Below are positions 1 to 7,478 of a stretch of 64,000 bases of DNA, piece by piece. How positions within the stretch are numbered: position 1 is the stretch's first letter; each line of letters opens with the position of its first letter. Origin of the DNA: JASLZO01 sp965247995 (lineage in GTDB: Bacteria; Chloroflexota; Dehalococcoidia; UBA6926). Under the pieces are notes generated by a model. The model did not search any database, was not told the origin of the DNA, and worked only from the letters and a program-made list of their open reading frames with translations. The DNA lies in contig OZ252041.1 of NCBI GenBank assembly GCA_965247995.1, positions 1,612,001 through 1,676,000 of the forward strand. The letters run 5' to 3'. The position numbers and the translations under genes are program-made.

Positions 1-1
1 G

Positions 2-829
2 GACGTCCAGGCCATCCAGGCGCGCGCCCTCATGGGCGCCGATCTCCTGCGGGAAGTTGTGGAGCCCGTGTCCGCCGACATTGCGGATCGCGCGGGACTC
101 CAACGAGCGATGGAAGGAGTCGACTCCGTCGTCCACGCGGTCGCAATTATTCGCGAGACCAGCGGCGCCTCGTTCACGTCGACCAATGTCGAGGGAACGC
201 GGAACGTTGTGCATGCCATGAAGGAGGCGGGCGTCGGGCGTCTCGTCTCCCTCGGTGTCCTCGGTGCGGCTCCCGATCAGCGCCGGTCATATAGCCGCTC
301 GAGGTCGGAATCCGCATCGGTAGTCGCGGACAGCGGCCTCAGGTGGACTCTGGTCCAGCCATCGCTCGTGCTCGGCTACAACGACGCGTTCTCACGGCGC
401 GTGATCCGGGCACTCGAATTCTCCAGGCCGTTCGTCGTGCTCCCCAACGGCGGGCGCACGCGATTCCAACCGCTCTGGATCGGCGACCTTACCCGGGTCC
501 TTGCAGCCTGCATAGACGACGATTCGACCATCGGGAGGGCGTACGAGCTCGGGGGTCCGCGGACGATCACCTTCAGTGAGTTGCTTCGCGAGTTCGCTCA
601 GGCGCTTGGCAAGCGACGGGTCTTCCTGCCGGTGCCGTCCCGCTTGTTGGCGCCCGGCGCGGCGGTCATGGGTCGTTTGTTCCGGGACCCACCCGTCACA
701 CCAACCGAGCTCGGTGAGCTCGATCATGACAACGTCACGGATGAACACTCGGTCGAACGCGAATTCGGGTTCCCACCGGTGCAGTTGGAGGAGTATCTGG
801 GCGATCAGCTACGGTCGTTCGCGCGGTAG
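2..829 (+). CDS. NAD(P)-binding SDR-family protein, NDUFA9-like (5' partial)
   Basis: The frame is open from the first bases of the window, so the gene starts upstream and its N-terminal glycine-rich nucleotide-binding loop is missing. What remains matches the atypical extended SDR family that includes the complex I accessory subunit NDUFA9: a Rossmann strand ending VDSVVHAVAII, the TNVEGTRNVVHAM helix, SGLRWTLVQPSLVLG, and FQPLWIGDLTRVLAAC followed by YELGGPRTITFSELL. The usual YxxxK pair reads YSRSR, so Lys is replaced by Arg, which argues against ordinary dehydrogenase chemistry and fits a structural or binding role. The internal ATG at position 32 is not the real start. Family assignment is fairly secure; physiological role is not. 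Confidence 0.8.
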   Translation, partial: DVQAIQARALMGADLLREVVEPVSADIADRAGLQRAMEGVDSVVHAVAIIRETSGASFTSTNVEGTRNVVHAMKEAGVGRLVSLGVLGAAPDQRRSYSRSRSESASVVADSGLRWTLVQPSLVLGYNDAFSRRVIRALEFSRPFVVLPNGGRTRFQPLWIGDLTRVLAACIDDDSTIGRAYELGGPRTITFSELLREFAQALGKRRVFLPVPSRLLAPGAAVMGRLFRDPPVTPTELGELDHDNVTDEHSVEREFGFPPVQLEEYLGDQLRSFAR

Positions 830-907
830 GGAGAACCTCAACGCGGTCCTGAAAGCGAATGATGATTACGATCCTGGCACGAGACCGGACACGCCGGAGG
901 ATGAAGG

Positions 908-1663
908 GTGAAACGAGCACTGGTGATTCGCCACGCGGCGCCGGAGACCCTGGCTGCTAATTTCACGGGAATCCTGGAAGGCTATGGGTTCCAGCTAGAG
1001 TTCCAGAACATCTTCGACAGCGAACCTACGTACGAGCGGTTCGACCCGCCGGACGTGGAGGACGTCGACCTCATTGTCGCCCTCGGCGGGCCGCTTTCGG
1101 CCAACGATGACTACGTGGCGATTCATCGAGAGCGCGATTACATGCGGAGAGCATTGCACAGCGCGAAACCCATCCTCGGAGTCTGCCTGGGCGCACAGAT
1201 CATGGCGACTGCGTTAGGCGGCGCGGTTGAACCCACTGGTGGATACCAGTTTGGGTTGCGCAAGCTGAACATCACCGCCGACGGAGATACCGATCCGGTG
1301 TTCGGGACCATAGCCATCCCCCTGGTCCCGACTCTGCACGGCGAGTGTTTCTCGATACCGGCCGGCACCACAAACCTGGCGGAGGGGTTCATGCTGTGTC
1401 GGGACGGCACCTACCGCCGTATTAACATGGCGTTCCGCTTTGGCAAAAGCTACGGATTCCAGTTCGAACCCCAGTTGACCCTGGACGAGCTCCGGGTGTG
1501 GGATAAAGAACTTGCTGGGGACTACCAACTGATGGGCCAGCATTTCGATTCGGCGGAGGAGTCAGCGCGCAATTTGCGCGAGTACGCGCGCTACGCCCCG
1601 TATTACGAAGCCCAGATGGGGAAGCTGTTACGGGCGTTCCTGGAGCAGGCGAACGCCGACTAG
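908..1663 (+). CDS. Class I glutamine amidotransferase-like protein with altered active site
   Basis: A 251-residue protein of the GMP-synthase-type GATase1 fold. The nucleophile elbow is intact (GVCLGAQIMATALGG, Cys near residue 94), as is the upstream LGGPLSAND loop and a conserved HGECF segment. Where family members carry the catalytic His and Glu in a GxQFHPE-like motif, this one reads YGFQFEPQ, so both residues appear changed. It may therefore hydrolyse glutamine poorly or not at all, or use another histidine. The start is GTG with GGAGG at 896-900, about 7 bases upstream. It lies 78 bp downstream of the SDR gene and converges on the GYD gene with a 12-bp gap. Confidence 0.8.
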   Translation: MKRALVIRHAAPETLAANFTGILEGYGFQLEFQNIFDSEPTYERFDPPDVEDVDLIVALGGPLSANDDYVAIHRERDYMRRALHSAKPILGVCLGAQIMATALGGAVEPTGGYQFGLRKLNITADGDTDPVFGTIAIPLVPTLHGECFSIPAGTTNLAEGFMLCRDGTYRRINMAFRFGKSYGFQFEPQLTLDELRVWDKELAGDYQLMGQHFDSAEESARNLREYARYAPYYEAQMGKLLRAFLEQANAD

Positions 1664-1675
1664 GCTGCTGGTACG

Positions 1676-1981
1676 TCAGATGTCGTCGCGTGCCTTGGCC
1701 AGCTGGCTTATGAACGTTTCGACGCTAATCGCCGGCAGGCTCATGATTTGGATCGTTCCTCGTGACCCGAGCTCGAGCGAAACACGTGCGATGGTGTCGT
1801 TGTCCGGCGCTTCAACGATGTTCACGAAATCGTACGGTCCAAGCACTGCGTACTGTGCGATGACCTTCGCCCCCCACAACTCGATCTCGCGGTTGACCTC
1901 TTGAATCCGTTCGGGTCGGTGCTTGACGGTCTTGCGGCCCTCGTCCGTGAGCGTGCTCAACAGCACATAGGTAGACATCAT
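1676..1981 (-). CDS. GYD domain protein
   Basis: A 101-residue single-domain protein. The segment VIAQYAVLGPYDFVNIVEAPDN matches the GYD family core, with the family G-x-YD motif seen as GPYD, followed by the characteristic ARVSLELGSRGTIQIMSLPAIS strand pair. GYD proteins resemble the Lrp/AsnC ligand-binding fold and are small cytosolic proteins of unclear function. The first of two tandem ATG codons is favoured because AGGAGG sits 6 bases upstream of it (minus strand). It is monocistronic by position, facing the amidotransferase gene end to end. Confidence 0.8.
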   Translation of the reverse strand: MMSTYVLLSTLTDEGRKTVKHRPERIQEVNREIELWGAKVIAQYAVLGPYDFVNIVEAPDNDTIARVSLELGSRGTIQIMSLPAISVETFISQLAKARDDI

Positions 1982-2086
1982 GATCGGCCTCCTGGCGGCG
2001 AGGTTATGTGGCCACTGAGGCCAAATGCATCCTATAGGTGGCCATGGAGGGGGTCAACGATCGAACGGAGAGCCGGGCACCGATGG

Positions 2087-2755
2087 TCAGTCTCGTTTGA
2101 ACGCTTTCTGCAGGAACGCCGTTACATTGCGCGACAACGCGCTGCGTTTTCCCTGCCATGATCGGTCGGTGCCCTCGGTGATGACCGTGTTGATGGCATC
2201 GTTGTTCCATCCGTCGGCCCAATCCCTCAGTTTGTCCGCTTGGGTGAGCCCGTCATCAGCGCCGATGATTATCAGGAGCGGGCGACGGAGCCCGTCGAGC
2301 TTGGGGACTCCTTCGAGACCCAGCGGAGGCAGCTCCAAGGGCGGGGAGATTGCGATACCGGCGTGAAGAACCCTCCGCTCGCGAACAAGCATGCGGACTG
2401 ATATGCCGGCGCCAAATGAGTACCCAACCACCGCTATTCGCCTTCGGTCCACATTCGGCCACGAACGGAGGACCTTCAAAGCTGCGCGGGCATCCTCCAT
2501 CTCCCCCGGGCCCATGCTCGTGGCACCTTCGCTCGAGCCAACACCGCGGTAGTTGAATCGGAGCGTCAACAAACCATTGTCGGCGAGGGCCTGAACGAGC
2601 GTGCCAATGACGGGGCTCTCCATTGTGCCGCCCAGGTGTGGCTCCGGATGGCAGATCAGCACCCCAGGGAGCGGACCCTGTAACTCGTCGGGTTGGCTGA
2701 TCACACCTTCCAAACTGAGCTTCCCCGCACGGAACGCGATTGGTGTCTGGCGCAT
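2087..2755 (-). CDS. Small alpha/beta hydrolase, dienelactone-hydrolase-like, catalytic His apparently lost
   Basis: About 222 residues with an alpha/beta-hydrolase core: GVLICHPEPHLGGTM near the N terminus, LRFNYRGVGSSEG, the nucleophile elbow GYSFGAGIS and the acid-loop GADDGLT. In this family the catalytic histidine is expected in a G-x-DHF-like motif before the last helix; here the sequence reads EGTDRSWQGK, with Arg (codon CGA) at that place. The protein may be non-catalytic or use another residue. The start at 2755 was chosen because the protein then begins just before the first strand, GGAAG lies upstream, and the stop of the metallophosphoesterase gene is 4 bp away, so the two form an operon. 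The longer open frame to 2983 overlaps that gene and is not homologous. Confidence 0.75.
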   Translation of the reverse strand: MRQTPIAFRAGKLSLEGVISQPDELQGPLPGVLICHPEPHLGGTMESPVIGTLVQALADNGLLTLRFNYRGVGSSEGATSMGPGEMEDARAALKVLRSWPNVDRRRIAVVGYSFGAGISVRMLVRERRVLHAGIAISPPLELPPLGLEGVPKLDGLRRPLLIIIGADDGLTQADKLRDWADGWNNDAINTVITEGTDRSWQGKRSALSRNVTAFLQKAFKRD

Positions 2756-2759
2756 GGGG

Positions 2760-3500
2760 CTATCTTCCGGACTCCAACCGTGCTGCCATTCGTGAAGGCA
2801 ACCCAACGCGTGCCATTTCGGCCTGCGTTCGGCGGACGTCATATTCGACCCGGTAATACGCGATGGTCTGCTCGTCCGGGTCCCAAATCGCGTACGAGGC
2901 GCGCGGATCGCCGTCGCGTGGCTGTCCCACGCTTCCAGGGTTGAGGATTGTCTTTCCGCGATTCGAGAGCTCGATCGGCCCATCGGCTGCGGAAGGGACC
3001 CGAGGAATCGGGCCGCGTTCCGCCTCTTCGATGATCATCGGGAGGTGGGAGTGCCCAACGGCCAGACGCTGTGTCGTCATCAAGGCAAAGTTTGCGATTG
3101 CAGCCTCGAGGTGCACTAAGTACTCCCAAACCGGATCACGCAAGCTTCCATGGACGAGCGCGGCATCCTCTTCTTCGAGCACTTGGGGGAGGTCCCCCAG
3201 GTATTGCCGGTTCGAATCCGTTAGCTGCTGGCCGTTCCACACGCAGCACGTTGCAGCGTCGCCGTGGAAGAGGTCCGTGGACTCGCGGCCGACGGCAGCG
3301 AGGTCATGATTCCCCGCGACCGCCACGGTGTCCAGCGATCGGAGAAGGCCCAGCGTCTCGTTCGGCCATGGACCATACCCGACCAGGTCTCCGAGTGCCC
3401 AGAACTGTTGAACGCCTCCACGCTGGCCGAGTACGTCGTCGACAACGGACTCCAGCGCTGCGAGGTTGCTATGGATGTCAGAGATGATGGCGACGCGCAC
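2760..3500 (-). CDS. Metallophosphoesterase (YfcE/MJ0936-like)
   Basis: A 246-residue calcineurin-like phosphoesterase. Metal-binding motifs appear in order: D-x-H in ISDIHSNLAAL at the N terminus, GDLVGYG, GNHD near residue 68, VHGSLRDP, and GHSHLPM. These ligate a two-metal centre that cleaves phosphomono- or diesters; the natural substrate cannot be read from the sequence. Translation starts at GTG, 29 bp downstream of the otsA stop on the same strand, so otsA, this gene and the small hydrolase may be co-transcribed. Confidence 0.85.
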   Translation of the reverse strand: MRVAIISDIHSNLAALESVVDDVLGQRGGVQQFWALGDLVGYGPWPNETLGLLRSLDTVAVAGNHDLAAVGRESTDLFHGDAATCCVWNGQQLTDSNRQYLGDLPQVLEEEDAALVHGSLRDPVWEYLVHLEAAIANFALMTTQRLAVGHSHLPMIIEEAERGPIPRVPSAADGPIELSNRGKTILNPGSVGQPRDGDPRASYAIWDPDEQTIAYYRVEYDVRRTQAEMARVGLPSRMAARLESGR

Positions 3501-3529
3501 GCGGGCTCCAGCGGCTCGCGGACCCGTCT

Positions 3530-5014
3530 CTACTCGGCGAGGGGTCGGCCGCCGACTGCGGCCAGTTCCCCAGAAGCTCCGGGTCCAACTGACGGGTTCG
3601 TCGCGGCGAGCTTTTCCAGGAAACCCTCAGACCAGGAAACGGCAGTGCGGCTGCGAACCCCATTCATCAACGCCTGCCAACGCCTGAGACGCTCTGATGG
3701 GGACATCGTCAGGGCGCTGTAGAGCGCCTCGGCAGTGTCCTCGATGTCGTATGGATTGACTGTGACGGCCTCTGACATCGTTTCGGCCGCGCCGCAGAAT
3801 CGAGACAGGACGAGTACTCCGGGATCGGGACCCTGTGAGGCGACAAACTCCATCGCGACAAGGTTCATGCCATCGCGGAGCGGCGTCACCAAGCACACGT
3901 CGGCCTCACGATAGAATCGCGCCAACTCCGGTTGCGAATACGAGCGATACAGGTAGTGAACTGGCGCCCAATCTGCTTCAGAGAACCGGCCGTTGATCCG
4001 GCCGACAAGCTGGTCGACTCGTTCTCGCTCCTGGATGTACTCGGGCACCCTCGTGCGGGAGGGCGCCGAGATCTGGACCATCGTTACGCGACCTCGTATC
4101 GCGGGGTGCCGCTCCAGCATGTGTTCGAATGTGAGCAACCGTTGTGGAATTCCCTTTGTGTAGTCCAATCGGTCGACGCCTAGGATGATCTTTGGCCTCT
4201 CCGGGTTTGGGACTCGACGCCCGAGTAGCCGCTGCAAAAAAGTGTCTGCTTGCTCCTGGCGCGCTTCCATGGACCAACGCTCGAAGTTCGTTGGGTCAGT
4301 CCCGATGGGGTAGGCGCCCACCGTCGTCATGCGCTCTGAACTGGTGTACCGCTCGCCATCTACGTTTCCACCAAGCTCCATTGATAGCGCGTCGAGCAGA
4401 TTATGGGCATAGCGCGCTGTATGAACGCCGATCATGTCGTAAGACACCAGACCCAGTAGTAACTCCTGAGCCGCTGGCAGCACGCTAAAGATTTCGGTGG
4501 AAGGGAAGGGCGTGTGCAAGAAAAAGCCGATCCTGCCTTTCCACCCCAAATTCCGCAGCGCGCGCCCGAACGGAATCATGTGGTAGTCGTGCACCCAGAT
4601 CAGGTCGCCGTCTTCCAGAAATGGCATCAATGCTTCGGCAAACTTCCGGTTTACTCGCTGGTAAGCGCGGTAGGCGTCCCGGCGTACCGAGACCATCGAC
4701 GGGAAGCTATGGAGCACCGGCCAGAGAGATCGATTCGCGAAAACCGTGTAGAAGAGGTTCACCTCGTCCGTAGAGAGGTTCAACGTGACCAGTTTGATCG
4801 GCCCGATGTCCGCCACCGCCGGCTTGGGTTCCGTGCGGCGGTCGGTCGAGGTCCCACTCCAGCCGAACCAAAGCCCTCCGTGGGATTCCAGCGCGGCCCG
4901 GACCGCATTGACGAGGCCGCCAACGGGTTGGGCCCGCCGCTCTTCGTCAGATGCCGGAAATGCCGTGGTTGGTACCCGATTCGATACGACGACCAGACGT
5001 CCGGAATTCGGCAA
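3530..5014 (-). CDS. otsA: Trehalose-6-phosphate synthase, GT20
   Basis: OtsA transfers glucose from a nucleotide sugar to glucose-6-phosphate. Family blocks are complete: RLVVVSNRVP at the N terminus, QPVGGLVNAV, HDYHMIPF near residue 145, VDRLDYTKGI near 285, and TPLRDGMNLVAMEFVASQ. I place the start at the TTG at 5014, preceded by an AGGGGG stretch, because the protein then begins MPNSGRLVVVSNRV like family members and is 494 residues. An ATG at 5065 and the frame to 5137 would add non-homologous residues. The matching phosphatase otsB lies about 8 kb away on the same strand rather than next door. The divergent upstream region is AT-rich and probably carries the promoter. Confidence 0.92.
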   Translation of the reverse strand: MPNSGRLVVVSNRVPTTAFPASDEERRAQPVGGLVNAVRAALESHGGLWFGWSGTSTDRRTEPKPAVADIGPIKLVTLNLSTDEVNLFYTVFANRSLWPVLHSFPSMVSVRRDAYRAYQRVNRKFAEALMPFLEDGDLIWVHDYHMIPFGRALRNLGWKGRIGFFLHTPFPSTEIFSVLPAAQELLLGLVSYDMIGVHTARYAHNLLDALSMELGGNVDGERYTSSERMTTVGAYPIGTDPTNFERWSMEARQEQADTFLQRLLGRRVPNPERPKIILGVDRLDYTKGIPQRLLTFEHMLERHPAIRGRVTMVQISAPSRTRVPEYIQERERVDQLVGRINGRFSEADWAPVHYLYRSYSQPELARFYREADVCLVTPLRDGMNLVAMEFVASQGPDPGVLVLSRFCGAAETMSEAVTVNPYDIEDTAEALYSALTMSPSERLRRWQALMNGVRSRTAVSWSEGFLEKLAATNPSVGPGASGELAAVGGRPLAE

Positions 5015-5340
5015 GTATCCCCCTGCGCGTCGGACTCCAAACTCCCCACAACGACACTGGTGCATGTGACTGCACACTGAATGCGACGCTAATCCAATTC
5101 TACACCATCGCACCTGAACCAGAACACACGCTCTCATTAAAATACCTATCTAATATTTGAAGTAACTCGAAAATCGTATCGAAATATGCGACGTTCTCGC
5201 TACTACAACGAGAATCCTGACCGAATGAAATTGAACATGAGAAGCAAAGAACGGTGCGTGCTACAATCCCGCCGTTTCCGGAGATTCCGACCAAGGGGTC
5301 ACAATCGGCGGCCCATGCCATTCATCAGGGGGATAATGGG
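5015..5340. promoter_or_regulatory. Divergent AT-rich intergenic region between otsA and an alpha/beta hydrolase
   Basis: This gap separates two divergent genes. From about 5090 to 5260 it is visibly richer in A and T than its surroundings. It holds TATTTT/TATTAG-like minus-strand hexamers facing otsA and TACAAT at 5262-5267 facing the hydrolase. An inverted repeat TTCTCG/CGAGAA with a 9-base spacer (5194-5214) could be an operator. No RNA gene or convincing small ORF is visible. Confidence 0.5.
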
Positions 5341-6141
5341 ATGACAACGAGTGCCCGTGACGGATTTACTGAGGTCCAGGGACTCAAGATGCACTACTGG
5401 GAGTGGGGTGAGCGGGGCAACCCGGACGTCCTGTTGGTCCATGGGTGGACCGGCTTCGGAAAGACCTGGGCTCCGGTCGCGGAAGCACTCGCGGACCGGT
5501 ACCACGTCGTCGCTCCGGATCATCGAGGCCACGGCGAGTCGGACAAACCCGTCACGGGTTACCGTCTCCGCGACTTTGCGGTCGATATGCATGATCTGAT
5601 CGAAAAGCTCGAATTGAACCGACCTGCGTACGTCGGCCACTCTTGGGGCGGCAATATCGGCACAATCATGGCCTCAGACTACGGCGAAGACATCTCACGA
5701 GCATTCCTAGAAGACCCGGTCTACTGGAAGATGATCAACGCGTTTGTCACCAGCCTCCCGCAGGCGCTCACGCGTTACCATCGTCCAGAGTCGGAGATCC
5801 GAGCGGATGGGCAGAGCAGGGGACTGACGGCAGAACAGATCGACGACGAGGTCTACCGGCACCATCACTTCTCACCCCATGCGATCACTCGATTGCTTTC
5901 AGATAATCGGGAATGGGCGATGGCCTGTGAGGACTACATGCGGCGTGTTCAGGTTCCGACTCTTGTCCTCGCCGGAGACATCAATGCTGGCGCGTACATG
6001 CTCCCGGAAGAGTTGGCGCACTACCGTCAGATCGCGTCGCCCAACCTGCAGTTCAGGCTCTGGGAAGGCGTGGGGCACATGATGCATGGGGCCCGTCCCG
6101 AGCAATTCAATCAAGAACTCGCTGAGTTTTTGGAAGGGTGA
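5341..6141 (+). CDS. Alpha/beta hydrolase
   Basis: A 266-residue alpha/beta hydrolase with all catalytic elements: oxyanion-hole VHGWTG, VVAPDHRGHGESDKP, nucleophile elbow GHSWGGNIG, acid in LAGDINAGAYM and histidine in GVGHMMHGARPEQF near the C terminus. It resembles epoxide/haloalkane-hydrolase and esterase relatives; the substrate is not predictable. The ATG at 5341 follows GGGGGATAATGGG and gives a normal N terminus; an open frame continues upstream to 5254 but adds no family sequence. It is followed by a strong hairpin at 6185-6216. Confidence 0.85.
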   Translation: MTTSARDGFTEVQGLKMHYWEWGERGNPDVLLVHGWTGFGKTWAPVAEALADRYHVVAPDHRGHGESDKPVTGYRLRDFAVDMHDLIEKLELNRPAYVGHSWGGNIGTIMASDYGEDISRAFLEDPVYWKMINAFVTSLPQALTRYHRPESEIRADGQSRGLTAEQIDDEVYRHHHFSPHAITRLLSDNREWAMACEDYMRRVQVPTLVLAGDINAGAYMLPEELAHYRQIASPNLQFRLWEGVGHMMHGARPEQFNQELAEFLEG

Positions 6142-6184
6142 CCGCGTAACAGCTCCCCGACACGCGCGGTCGCTAGACCGCAAC

Positions 6185-6216
6185 GCCTACCGGTGAGTGA
6201 CCACTCGCCGGTAGGC
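6185..6216 (+). terminator. Long perfect-to-near-perfect hairpin before an MFS gene
   Basis: Two 15-base arms (gcctaccggtgagtg and cactcgccggtaggc) pair with a single T:G wobble and a 2-base apex. There is no T run after it, so it is not a standard intrinsic terminator. It ends 5 bases before the GTG start of the MFS gene and so covers where a ribosome-binding site would lie. It may stop or process the preceding transcript, or control translation of the transporter. Confidence 0.5.
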
Positions 6217-6221
6217 TACTC

Positions 6222-7478
6222 GTGACCACCCCTGAAGCAGCGGCGGGGGTTCGCCCTGGCCGCTGGTCAGGGACGCTTCGCGCATTCTCGTCGTCGTCCT
6301 TTCTGCGGCTTTGGATCGCGGGGTGGTTCTGGTACGTCAACCGGATGATGGAGTTCACCGTCCTCTCGTGGCTTGTTCTCGAGTTGACGGCCTCGCCCGT
6401 GCAGGTGGCCTACGTCGGTGTAAGCCGTATGGCGCCTATGTTCATGCTCGGTCTGGTCGCTGGAAGCCTCGCCGACCGCTTCGCGAAGAAACGGGTCATG
6501 CAGGCCACCCAGATTACCAACCTGATCGTGGTCGCGATGATGCTCTACGTCATCTCCTCAGGGAGTGTGGCGCCCTGGCACGCATTCGCCGCCAGTTTCG
6601 TTACCGGCTGTGCATGGACTGTCGACTTCTCCGCGCGGCGATCGTATCTAGGCGAGCTGTTCAGGCCAGACCAACTCGTGAACGCTCTCGCTTTAGACGC
6701 CACGGCCTTGACCGGAGCGGCAATGTTGGGCCCCCTCCTCGGCGGTCCGCTGATCGCACTGATCGACTACTCCGGCGTGTACGCCGTCATGCTGGTGTTC
6801 TATTTGGCAGGGTTCGGACTTCTACTCACAATTCACTCGACGCCCGCGTTACCGAGAACGGACGATAGCCCGTCGGTAGGTGGCCAGGTTGTTGAGGCGG
6901 TCCGCATGATCCGGACCAATCGGGCCCTCTGGGCGGCACTGACGGTGACCGTAAGTCTGAATTTCTTCGGGTTTCCGTATCTCCAGATGGTCCCGGTGAT
7001 CGCCCGCGAGTACCTCGGCGTCGGGTCGACACTCTATGGCGTACTGGCGGCCGCTGCGGGGCTTGGGTCGCTCTGCGGCGCGCTGTTCATCGCATCGCGC
7101 ACCATCCGGAATCAAGGTGCTGTCTACTCGCTAGGCGCGGCACTCATGCTTGCAGCCGTGTTCCTCTTCGCGTACTCCCCTTGGTACTTCCTGTCTTTTG
7201 TACTCCTGACGATCGCGGGTGTTGGCATGGCTGGTTTTGCGACGATGCAGCCTGCGATTGCGTTACAGGCGGTTGCGCCCGAGATGCGCGGCCGCGCCAT
7301 GGGCGCTGTCGCGCTCGGCATCGGAGCGAGCCCAATGGGAATGTTCCTGATCGGCCAGATGGCTGAACTCATGGACCCTCGCTTGGCCGTCGCATTGCTG
7401 ACGGGATCAGGGTTCATTGTCCTAGTAGCGTTGAGAGTCGCGCTGCCCGAACTCCGACGGGTCGGCGTGACCCGCTAG
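6222..7478 (+). CDS. MFS transporter
   Basis: A 418-residue major facilitator with about 12 hydrophobic segments. The loop 2-3 signature appears as GSLADRFAKKRVMQ, and a second cytoplasmic loop occurs mid-protein after SVGGQVVEAVRMIRTNRALW. The overall pattern is like MFS_3/enterobactin-exporter-type efflux proteins. The start is GTG with no Shine-Dalgarno sequence; a hairpin lies immediately upstream instead. The stop codon is shared with the convergent amidohydrolase through a 4-bp CTAG overlap. Substrate unknown. Confidence 0.85.
   Translation: MTTPEAAAGVRPGRWSGTLRAFSSSSFLRLWIAGWFWYVNRMMEFTVLSWLVLELTASPVQVAYVGVSRMAPMFMLGLVAGSLADRFAKKRVMQATQITNLIVVAMMLYVISSGSVAPWHAFAASFVTGCAWTVDFSARRSYLGELFRPDQLVNALALDATALTGAAMLGPLLGGPLIALIDYSGVYAVMLVFYLAGFGLLLTIHSTPALPRTDDSPSVGGQVVEAVRMIRTNRALWAALTVTVSLNFFGFPYLQMVPVIAREYLGVGSTLYGVLAAAAGLGSLCGALFIASRTIRNQGAVYSLGAALMLAAVFLFAYSPWYFLSFVLLTIAGVGMAGFATMQPAIALQAVAPEMRGRAMGAVALGIGASPMGMFLIGQMAELMDPRLAVALLTGSGFIVLVALRVALPELRRVGVTR

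Noticed and set aside
3205..3230. GGTTCGAATCC-like stretch resembling a tRNA T arm
   Set aside because: It lies inside the metallophosphoesterase coding frame, with no acceptor, D or anticodon stems around it.
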